A DNA stretch of 6,511 bases. Origin: Bacteroidales bacterium (GTDB taxonomy: Bacteria; Bacteroidota; Bacteroidia; Bacteroidales; JAADJA01). The stretch lies in assembly GCA_029933495.1 (NCBI GenBank), contig JAOZOC010000193.1, positions 1 through 6,511 of the forward strand, in the 5' to 3' direction. Below, piece after piece: positions 1 to 5,103 of the stretch. The notes under the pieces are model-generated. The model worked only from the letters and a program-made list of their open reading frames with translations, had not been told where the DNA came from and made no database searches. Numbering within the stretch: position 1 is the stretch's first letter; the number at the start of each line of letters is the position of its first letter. A program made the position numbers and the translations under genes.

Positions 1-412
1 CGGGTATATATTCGTCAAGGTCTCTGTCGAACCAGGCAACAAGATATTTTAAAAAATTCAAATAAAAGTCATTGGGAATCAACTCTTTTATCATCTCAAT
101 AAATGCAACTTCCTGCGATTGTATCAGCTCCTTTGAAAGTTTCCCGTTTATTACTCCCCTTTCAAACGGTTTCCCTGAAATATACATTTCCCATAATCCC
201 GAACTGCTTTTTCTAAGCCAGTTGTCTTCAATTTTAAAAAAATCATCACCAGCCTTTTCCCTCTCTAAACTAATAAAACTTTCATCATTAATTTTCGGTG
301 GATCAACAATTACCAATGCCCTGAAGATAAAATAGAAAGCAAAAAGAAATAAAACTACCCCAGACAAAACTCTGATAATTCTTCTCCGTGTCCTGCCTTT
401 TCTATCCCGCAT
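1..412 (-). CDS. Membrane-anchored C45-type autoproteolytic acyltransferase/hydrolase-like protein, N-terminal part
   Basis: Partial gene: the first 137 codons are visible and the frame is open at the left edge of the window. It starts at ATG 412-410, inside the last codons of the FAD oxidoreductase, overlapping it by 11 nt, so the two are very probably translationally coupled. There is no Shine-Dalgarno. The product begins with an Arg/Lys-rich stretch (residues 2-14, nine basic residues) followed by one hydrophobic segment (about 15-36), a typical signal anchor leaving the rest outside the cytoplasm. Residues 72-92 (GLWEMYISGKPFERG, then a further Gly at 90) resemble the N-terminal region of Bacteroidota proteins annotated as C45 acyl-CoA:6-aminopenicillanate acyltransferase-like. 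These are N-terminal nucleophile enzymes that self-cleave at a Cys. That Cys would lie beyond the window, so activity cannot be judged. The family call rests on recognition of this region plus the neighbour. A generic membrane protein remains possible. Confidence 0.6.
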   Translation of the reverse strand, partial: MRDRKGRTRRRIIRVLSGVVLFLFAFYFIFRALVIVDPPKINDESFISLEREKAGDDFFKIEDNWLRKSSSGLWEMYISGKPFERGVINGKLSKELIQSQEVAFIEMIKELIPNDFYLNFLKYLVAWFDRDLDEYIP

Positions 413-1916
413 CACTTATGGCTTTAATTATTTTTTTGATGTCGGTAATATAAGAAATTGTCAGCAGGGAGCCTGTGGAAACTCCAAGCATTCCATGAAC
501 ATTAATATTTTGCCCTGTAAACAACAAATTCCGGATATGAGTTTTTGGCAGAACAAGGGTTTCAAACGGTTTTTCACTGTCTTTTATAAATCCATAGGCT
601 GAACCATTGGGTGTCCCGATATAATCACGATACGTTAAAGGCGTAGCAGTATAATATTTTTTAACCGCTCCCCTGAATTCAGGAAACCTTGAAAACACCT
701 TTTCCAAAAGCTTTTCTGCAAGTTCCTTTTTCAGGTTTCTATATTCAGGCCCTCTTTTTTCAACATCAGTATTTATCCATTTATCAAAAATATGAGGATC
801 GATTGGAGTCATTATAGTTATTCCGGAAACATATTCACTAATTCCCTCAGGAACCTGCGATGTTAATATATACCCTTGCGGCCATGCCTTCTGACCAGAT
901 TCATTATCAAACCAGGTACTTTTAGTAAGAATATCGAAATAGTTGTAATTCATATATTTAACAAGGTTTTCTTTCAATACCAGAAATACAGAAAACATAC
1001 TGGTACTGTTTTCTAACCTGTTTATCCGCTTAACATAAACTTTTCTCAGGGAATTATTTGGCAATAATTTTAATGTATTTACCGGATGTATGTTAGAAAT
1101 GAATTTCCTGCCTTTAATAATTATGTTTTTATTGGTCTTGATAAAATCTATTGATCTGTTATCATCCAGAACAATTTCTGTTACCTCCATATTATTAATA
1201 ACTGTCCCTCCATTTTGTTCTATCTTAGCAACAAGCGCATCTGTTAGCTGAGATGAGCCTCCAACAAATCTCCAGGCACTTTCAATGTATGAGTAATATG
1301 TCATACCAAAGACAAACATATTTGTTTTGTCTTTTCCTCCACCAATCAACCCGTTCAGACCGGTTAGAACATTCTGTAATACAAAATCAGAGGTAATTGA
1401 AGAAACTATTTTAAATACATTTTGAGAATAATGAGCACCGACTTTAAAAAAATCTTCATTCTCTTTGGAAATTAAATTAAACATGCTTTCAGATTGCCCA
1501 ACCTCTTGTATCCTTTCAACAAACTCAACAACGGCATCCTTGTCATTGGGAAAATAGGATGACATTATATCAGTAAAATTATCAAATCCCTGTGCAAACC
1601 TGTATTCCTTATCCCTATAATTAAGGATATCAAAACCATCAAGATCAAGTCTTTTTAACTTCAGGCTATTAAAAATATCAAGATAATTGAATAATTTATA
1701 AATAAACTGACCTTTATCAGCACTGCCGAAATAGTGCATCCCTGTATCAAAAACAACCCCGTTTCTTTTGAATGTTTGCAGGCTGCCTCCGTAAACACTG
1801 TTCTTTTCAACAATACAGACATTATATCCCTCCTTGCTTAACAAGGCTCCTGTCAGCAAACCGCCAAGGCCGCTGCCAATTATTACTATGTCATACTTCT
1901 GATCGTTTTCCATCAT
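402..1916 (-). CDS. FAD-dependent oxidoreductase, carotenoid isomerase / retinol saturase / phytoene desaturase-like
   Basis: A 504-residue flavoprotein. The N-terminus carries a Rossmann FAD-binding motif G14-S-G-L-G-G19, with the ribose-binding acidic residue E37 in IVEKN. These are followed by YGGSLQTF (42-49) and FDTGMHYFG (56-64), as in the CrtI/CrtISO/RetSat group. The C-terminus has the second FAD motif FTGQNINVHGMLG (466-478) followed by a small-residue helix. Length is normal for the group, which saturates, desaturates or isomerises long polyene or acyl chains; the substrate here cannot be read from sequence. The start is taken at ATG 1916; a second ATG follows directly at 1913. A good Bacteroidota promoter lies just upstream. 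The 3' end overlaps the C45-like gene by 11 nt. In Bacteroidota I recall this pairing near aryl-polyene/flexirubin-type lipid clusters, so a role in modifying an acyl or polyene chain is a reasonable inference. Biosynthetic partners such as ketosynthases are not in the window. Confidence 0.85.
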   Translation of the reverse strand: MMENDQKYDIVIIGSGLGGLLTGALLSKEGYNVCIVEKNSVYGGSLQTFKRNGVVFDTGMHYFGSADKGQFIYKLFNYLDIFNSLKLKRLDLDGFDILNYRDKEYRFAQGFDNFTDIMSSYFPNDKDAVVEFVERIQEVGQSESMFNLISKENEDFFKVGAHYSQNVFKIVSSITSDFVLQNVLTGLNGLIGGGKDKTNMFVFGMTYYSYIESAWRFVGGSSQLTDALVAKIEQNGGTVINNMEVTEIVLDDNRSIDFIKTNKNIIIKGRKFISNIHPVNTLKLLPNNSLRKVYVKRINRLENSTSMFSVFLVLKENLVKYMNYNYFDILTKSTWFDNESGQKAWPQGYILTSQVPEGISEYVSGITIMTPIDPHIFDKWINTDVEKRGPEYRNLKKELAEKLLEKVFSRFPEFRGAVKKYYTATPLTYRDYIGTPNGSAYGFIKDSEKPFETLVLPKTHIRNLLFTGQNINVHGMLGVSTGSLLTISYITDIKKIIKAISDAG

Positions 1917-1927
1917 TTTACAATCTG

Positions 1928-1956
1928 CAAAATTAGTATTTTTATCTTACACCAAA
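1928..1956 (-). promoter_or_regulatory. Bacteroidota-type promoter for the FAD oxidoreductase operon
   Basis: On the minus strand the -7 element TAATTTTG (1935-1928) matches TAnnTTTG exactly. A -33 TTTG lies at 1956-1953, 17 nt upstream, at the short end of the usual spacing. The predicted transcription start is at about 1922-1924, only 6-8 nt before the ATG at 1916. This separates the oxidoreductase/C45 unit from the ars operon that ends at 2024. Confidence 0.6.
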
Positions 1957-2023
1957 TGACTACGATTGTTCAAACCGAAACAGGAAGCATTACCAGCCCT
2001 TTATCATAAGAAAATCCTTTTCT

Positions 2024-2731
2024 TTAAAAAATACCAATAAAAATTGAGATATAATAAAGCCCAACAAGTATAAAAACAATTCCTGCAACATACCTCATTG
2101 CTTTTTCAATTTTTGTAATTCTATTATAAAAAATGCCAACAGTTCCAGCTGTAAAGGCTAATAAATAAGAGAATAATACAACTGGCAATCCTGTTCCAAA
2201 TGCAAAAATTACCGGAAGGAATAAACCATCTGGACTTGCTATTGTCATCGGAATAAGCATCCCAAAAAACAATGCACCACTATATGGACAAAAAGCTAAT
2301 GCAAATATTAGCCCTATTATAAAGGAACCCAATAATCCTTTATTTTTGAACCTGACGCTAAGACGTTCACTAAAACTTAACTTATTAAAAAAGTTCAGGC
2401 GTATAATATTTAACATTATAAGACCAATAATAACAAGCAGAGGACCGAGATATTTTTCACCATTTTGGTTAAAAAACCGCGCAATATGAAACTTACTTGC
2501 TCCAAAATACAGGATTAATCCAATAGTTGTATAACTAAAAGCTCTGCCAAAAGAATAAATAATTCCGCTCAGAAATACTTTTTTCTTACTCGTTATATTT
2601 TTTGAAATAAATGCAGTGGCAGTAATGTTTGTTGCCAAAGGACAAGGGCTAATTGCAGTCATTAGCCCAAGTATAAATGCTGATAACAGAGGAATATTAT
2701 AGTTGTCAATTAAAGACTGAAGAAACTCCAT
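2024..2731 (-). CDS. arsG: ArsG-family CcdA/DsbD-like inner-membrane protein
   Basis: A 235-residue polytopic membrane protein with about six hydrophobic segments. It has the two-half architecture of CcdA/DsbD-type thiol-disulfide electron carriers. The first half has SPCPLATN with C30 in the first helix, and the second half has AFCPYSGALFF with C148 at the start of the fourth. The two CP cysteines match the pair that forms the in-membrane disulfide in DsbD/CcdA. The protein matches what NCBI names the ArsG family ('aromatic aminobenzylarsenical efflux permease'); I give the symbol on that basis. The cysteine layout fits a role in carrying reducing equivalents to the periplasm at least as well as efflux. 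Its ATG follows the arsF stop codon with no gap (TAGATG), so translation is coupled. It is the last gene of the ars operon; the next gene has its own promoter. Confidence 0.85.
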   Translation of the reverse strand: MEFLQSLIDNYNIPLLSAFILGLMTAISPCPLATNITATAFISKNITSKKKVFLSGIIYSFGRAFSYTTIGLILYFGASKFHIARFFNQNGEKYLGPLLVIIGLIMLNIIRLNFFNKLSFSERLSVRFKNKGLLGSFIIGLIFALAFCPYSGALFFGMLIPMTIASPDGLFLPVIFAFGTGLPVVLFSYLLAFTAGTVGIFYNRITKIEKAMRYVAGIVFILVGLYYISIFIGIF

Positions 2732-3169
2732 CTAGAGCTTTTTTAATTGTTCATCAATTTTTACTTTTAACTCTTTTGAAAACACTTCTTTATCTTTTCC
2801 TTTAGAAAAAGCAAAGTCAGTTAAATTAATTATCGCTTCATTATTGTTTATCACAATGTTCAGAAACAACGAAGTGCCTGATGCTTCAAATTTTTCAGCT
2901 ATTTTGTAATTCTTTTCTTCATCCACATTTATTGATTGAAATGTAACTTTACCACTTTTTAATTCACCGGCAAAATAGGTATTAAGTGTATATTTTGTGT
3001 TTGCCTCAATAGCATTACAAGTCATACATCTGTGAGTTGAATGAAAATCAATTACCTCAATTTTATTTTTTGAGTCTGATGATTCTGATTGCTTGTCTTG
3101 AGCTTTTACATTACAAGAAAACAGCATTAAACTAAGTGCCAAGACTGATAAAATTCTAAATTGTTTCAT
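2732..3169 (-). CDS. arsF: ArsF-family periplasmic thioredoxin-like lipoprotein
   Basis: A 145-residue exported protein. Residues 1-19 form a lipoprotein signal (MKQF, a hydrophobic core, then LFSC with C19 as the lipidated residue); the LFSC lipobox is slightly relaxed but common in Bacteroidota. A polar linker rich in Ser, Asp and Lys (20-36) leads into a thioredoxin-like domain. The first strand (IEVIDFHSTHRC) carries a CMTC redox motif, C48 and C51. INVDEEKNYKIAEKF (80-94) fits the middle of the fold. Where thioredoxins have the cis-proline (usually Thr-Pro) it has T99-S100. This matches the NCBI family 'nitrophenyl compound nitroreductase subunit ArsF', and the pairing with arsG (start-stop adjacent) supports it. 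The likely partner is ArsG, which could keep the CMTC pair reduced. Direct nitroreductase activity is not evident: no flavin site is visible. Confidence 0.85.
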   Translation of the reverse strand: MKQFRILSVLALSLMLFSCNVKAQDKQSESSDSKNKIEVIDFHSTHRCMTCNAIEANTKYTLNTYFAGELKSGKVTFQSINVDEEKNYKIAEKFEASGTSLFLNIVINNNEAIINLTDFAFSKGKDKEVFSKELKVKIDEQLKKL

Positions 3170-3188
3170 TTTAATTAAGTTTTAAAGA

Positions 3189-4166
3189 TTATAAAATAAT
3201 GTTAAATAAATATCCTGAAATAATGATACACAGCGTTACAACACCAAAGAAAATTCCGATTAATTTTAAACTCATTACCTTTTTTAGAAGCATTGCTTCC
3301 GGCAATGATAAACCGACCACAGCCATCATAAAAGCAATTGCAGTTCCCAAAGGAATTCCCTTTTCTACAAGAACCTGAACAACAGGAAGAATTCCAGATG
3401 CATTTGAATACATTGGAACAGCAAGAAGCGTAGAAACAGGCACTGCTAATAAATTATCTTTGCTCATATACTTTTCAAAGAAACCCTCAGGAATATAGCC
3501 GTGCATTAAACCACCAACAGCAATTCCTATCACTACATAAGGTAAAACACCTTTTAGTATTTTTAAAACTTCGTTCCAAATAACAGGTAAGCGTTGTGTA
3601 AACTTTTGTTTTTCTGAAATAAATTTATCTTGTTCTTTTTCAGCATTAGTTAAAATATCCTTTACCCAGGGGGTTAAAAAACGTTCTAATTTTAATTTTT
3701 GTAAAATTATTCCGGAAACCATTCCTAAAACAATCCCGCTGATTACATAAATTGTTGTTATTTTAAGTCCGAATAAACCAGCAAATAAGCCTATTGCAAC
3801 TTCGTTTACCAAAGGCGAAGTAACTAAAAAAGCAAAGGTTACACCAAGCGGAATACCTCCTTTTACAAAACCAATAAATAAGGGAATGGATGAGCAGGAG
3901 CAAAATGGAGTTACAACACCAAAAAGACTTGCCATAAGATATTCAAAACCATATAATTTGTTTCTTGATAAGAAATTTCTGACTTTATCAATTGGGAAAT
4001 AACTATTTACTATACCCATCAAAAATATAATTACAAAAAGTAAAAGGAATATTTTTACTGTATCGTATATAAAGAAATTTAAGGCCTCTGATAAGTGACT
4101 TTCGCTCCCCATACCAAGTAGGTCAAAAACTATATAATCTGCAATATTTTGTATCCAGTCGAACAT
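3189..4166 (-). CDS. COG0701/DUF318 permease, ArsP-like metalloid or organoarsenical efflux
   Basis: A 325-residue integral membrane protein of the family that includes ArsP, a trivalent organoarsenical efflux permease. About eight membrane segments occur in two halves separated by a charged cytoplasmic-type loop (about 155-195, rich in Lys and Glu). The signature of the first half is TPFCSCSSIPLF (86-97), with C89 and C91, then GGIPLG and a TSPLVNE motif. The second half repeats the layout with VPMYSNASG (250-258), EKGIPLG and SLPE but has no cysteines. Length is typical of the short ArsP-type members, without the C-terminal metal-binding extension of SO_0444-type Cu/Zn exporters. The gene begins 5 nt after the Cys-rich small ORF and is followed 19 nt later by arsF. 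Substrate is inferred from family and from arsR, arsF and arsG; another soft metal or metalloid cannot be excluded. Confidence 0.85.
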   Translation of the reverse strand: MFDWIQNIADYIVFDLLGMGSESHLSEALNFFIYDTVKIFLLLFVIIFLMGIVNSYFPIDKVRNFLSRNKLYGFEYLMASLFGVVTPFCSCSSIPLFIGFVKGGIPLGVTFAFLVTSPLVNEVAIGLFAGLFGLKITTIYVISGIVLGMVSGIILQKLKLERFLTPWVKDILTNAEKEQDKFISEKQKFTQRLPVIWNEVLKILKGVLPYVVIGIAVGGLMHGYIPEGFFEKYMSKDNLLAVPVSTLLAVPMYSNASGILPVVQVLVEKGIPLGTAIAFMMAVVGLSLPEAMLLKKVMSLKLIGIFFGVVTLCIIISGYLFNIIL

Positions 4167-4171
4167 CTGTT

Positions 4172-4297
4172 TTAACAGTTACAAAAACAGGTTTTGGGGT
4201 TTGAAGGGAATAGTTTATTTATATCCCCCGAACAGCAAACGCCTTTGGGATTAAGGCCTTTACGTTGCTTGCAGTAACATATTAACTCCTGTTGCAT
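4172..4297 (-). CDS. Cysteine-rich 41-residue peptide in the ars operon (unrecognised)
   Basis: A short frame from ATG 4297 to TAA 4174-4172 encodes 41 residues, seven of them Cys: C7-x-C9, C21-C22, and C37-x-C39-x-C41 at the extreme C-terminus. It fills the gap between its neighbours almost exactly. Its ATG comes 2 nt after the redoxin stop and its stop is 5 nt before the permease ATG, and the region is otherwise without explanation. There is no signal peptide or membrane segment, so it is probably cytoplasmic. The cysteine density suggests metal(loid) or iron-sulfur binding. The stretch NPKGVCCSGDI (16-26) reminds me of the NPxGxCCLGD ending of the Fe-S domain in CopZ-type chaperones, but the similarity is short and from memory. 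Handing As(III) or another thiophile to the permease is an inference. That it is a gene is well supported by fit and composition; its function is unknown. Confidence 0.72.
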   Translation of the reverse strand: MQQELICYCKQRKGLNPKGVCCSGDINKLFPSNPKTCFCNC

Positions 4298-4299
4298 AA

Positions 4300-4539
4300 T
4301 TAACCCATCAATACTTCAATTAATTCAGACTTGGACGGAACGCGCCCCTTTATGACTACCTCTTCGTTAATAACTACAGCAGGTGTTGCCATTACATTAT
4401 ATTTCATAATATCCATAATATCTTCAACTTTTTCAATAGTTGCATCAATATTATTCTCTTTCACAACATCGCTTACAATAGCTGTTGTTTGCATACATTT
4501 CGGACAACCTGTTCCTAAAATCTTTACTATTTTACTCAT
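4300..4539 (-). CDS. Mini-thioredoxin / glutaredoxin-like redox protein (CPKC)
   Basis: A 79-residue single-domain thioredoxin-fold protein of the 'redox-active disulfide protein 2' / MTH895 type. The first strand VKILGTG leads into the C12-P-K-C15 active site. The cis-proline lies in ATPAVVIN (P53), and the final strand and helix are VVIKGRVPSKSELIEVL. It has no signal peptide and should act in the cytosol. It is the first structural gene after arsR, and an ArsR-type palindrome lies 15 nt upstream of its ATG. The Cys-rich peptide begins 2 nt after its stop. In this context it may supply electrons to the CcdA-like ArsG or take part in thiol exchange with arsenicals. Small redoxins of this kind commonly accompany COG0701 permeases. 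The fold call is firm; the role is inferred. Confidence 0.9.
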   Translation of the reverse strand: MSKIVKILGTGCPKCMQTTAIVSDVVKENNIDATIEKVEDIMDIMKYNVMATPAVVINEEVVIKGRVPSKSELIEVLMG

Positions 4540-4554
4540 AACATTTGAATTAGT

Positions 4555-4574
4555 TTATCGCAAATAAACGATAA
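4555..4574 (-). promoter_or_regulatory. ArsR-type operator 2, upstream of the mini-thioredoxin
   Basis: A perfect inverted repeat, TTATCG-N8-CGATAA, reads identically in its arms on both strands. It shares the ATCG(N8)CGAT core, arm length and spacing with the palindrome before arsR. The 8-nt centre on the minus strand is TTTATTTG, one base off the -7 consensus TAnnTTTG. No TTTG was found at -33 spacing (the nearest is 27 nt upstream), so a promoter here is plausible but not proven. Its position suggests a second control point for the structural genes. Confidence 0.65.
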
Positions 4575-4589
4575 TGATTATAAAAAAAT

Positions 4590-4895
4590 TTATTTCAAAA
4601 ATTCATCAAACAGCAATCTTGCTTTTTCCCAATTTTCCCGATCTATACAATATCTTATCTTTGGTGGTTTTAATTCACCTTGTATTAAACCTGCATTTTT
4701 CAATTCTTTAAGATGTTGAGAAATAGTGGATTGTGCAATAGGAAACACATCAACCAAATCGCCTGTAAAACAGCAGGATTGACTATCTAAATATTTTAAA
4801 ATTTCAACACGGGTAGGATGTCCTAATGCTTTGGCAAATACTGCAATATCAATTGAGTTTTGTTCGTATTCAATATTTTCAATTGTTCGTTTCAT
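4590..4895 (-). CDS. arsR: ArsR/SmtB-family metalloid-responsive repressor
   Basis: A 101-residue winged-helix repressor. FAKALGHPTRVEILKYL (20-36) is the standard N-terminal helix pair. The helix-turn-helix is AQSTISQHLKELKNAGLI (54-71), and the wing is about 72-84. Candidate inducer ligands are the vicinal pair C41-C42 in QSCCFTGDL, just before the DNA-binding region, and C83 in the wing strand (RYCID). The classic ELCVCDL site of E. coli-type ArsR is absent, so As(III) would have to be bound by another cysteine set. The start at ATG 4895 lies directly below a near-leaderless promoter whose -7 box sits inside a palindrome, strongly suggesting autorepression. The redoxin gene follows after 50 nt that contain a second matching palindrome. 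The exact inducer (arsenite, trivalent organoarsenical or antimonite) cannot be read from the sequence. Confidence 0.9.
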   Translation of the reverse strand: MKRTIENIEYEQNSIDIAVFAKALGHPTRVEILKYLDSQSCCFTGDLVDVFPIAQSTISQHLKELKNAGLIQGELKPPKIRYCIDRENWEKARLLFDEFLK

Positions 4896-4897
4896 AT

Positions 4898-4917
4898 TAA
4901 TCGCAAAATTACGATTA
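4898..4917 (-). promoter_or_regulatory. ArsR-type operator 1, over the arsR -7 box
   Basis: A perfect inverted repeat TAATCG-N8-CGATTA with the same geometry as the palindrome at 4555-4574. Its centre, read on the minus strand, is TAATTTTG, a full match to the -7 element. A bound ArsR dimer would therefore cover the promoter and the predicted transcription start, giving autorepression. It ends only 2 nt from the arsR ATG. Confidence 0.7.
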
Positions 4918-4934
4918 GTTTTTTAATTAGCAAA
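4904..4934 (-). promoter_or_regulatory. Bacteroidota-type promoter of arsR
   Basis: On the minus strand a -33 TTTG (4934-4931) is separated by 19 nt from a -7 TAATTTTG (4911-4904), an exact match in both boxes with typical spacing. The predicted start of transcription is at about 4898-4900, so the arsR mRNA would have a leader of only a few nucleotides before ATG 4895. It overlaps operator 1. Confidence 0.68.
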
Positions 4935-4947
4935 TAATATTCAATTT

Positions 4948-5103
4948 TTATTCTCGCTTATCTCTCATAAATTCTATTGAAAACCCATAGACCTTCGGAA
5001 TGGCAAGCTCTTTTGCAATTTTGTATTTAGACGATTGTACGTGGGAATTGCAAATGTGCTTACAAATTTTGGCACTTTTTATATTAAGGGTTGCATTGTC
5101 CAT
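4948..5103 (-). CDS. Possible small ORF of 51 residues overlapping the phospholipase C-like gene
   Basis: A frame from ATG 5103 to TAA 4950-4948 encodes 51 residues. It overlaps the end of the phospholipase C-like gene by 25 nt in another frame. Its product is basic, has three Cys or His near the middle (C14, H16, C18) and ends FMRDKRE; I do not recognise it. It accounts for most of the otherwise empty gap up to the arsR promoter and has no Shine-Dalgarno. It could be a coupled small gene, an alternative C-terminus reached by frameshifting, the remnant of a longer gene, or a chance frame, which is not rare at this length. Confidence 0.3.
   Translation of the reverse strand: MDNATLNIKSAKICKHICNSHVQSSKYKIAKELAIPKVYGFSIEFMRDKRE

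Noticed and set aside
72..335. Plus-strand open frame of 87 codons
   Set aside because: It lies wholly within the antisense of the C45-like gene, has no recognisable motif, and opposes the direction of every supported gene.
2008..2024. Inverted repeat AAGAAAA-N3-TTTTCTT at the end of arsG as a terminator
   Set aside because: The 7-bp stem has a single G-C pair, has a 3-nt loop, overlaps the arsG stop codon and has no following U tract on the minus strand. Too weak to call.
4331..4567. Plus-strand open frame of 78 codons with a hydrophobic product
   Set aside because: It is antisense to the mini-thioredoxin, whose CPKC and cis-proline motifs are clear; the hydrophobicity comes from reading the opposite strand.
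4596..4599. TTTG as the -33 box for the redoxin promoter
   Set aside because: It is 27 nt from the -7-like sequence, beyond the usual spacing, so only the operator is claimed there.
4987..5006. Small hairpin with a CTTCGG loop (CCAT...ATGG) in the gap before arsR
   Set aside because: The tetraloop-like order exists only on the plus strand, where no gene ends; the stem is interrupted and there is no U tract.
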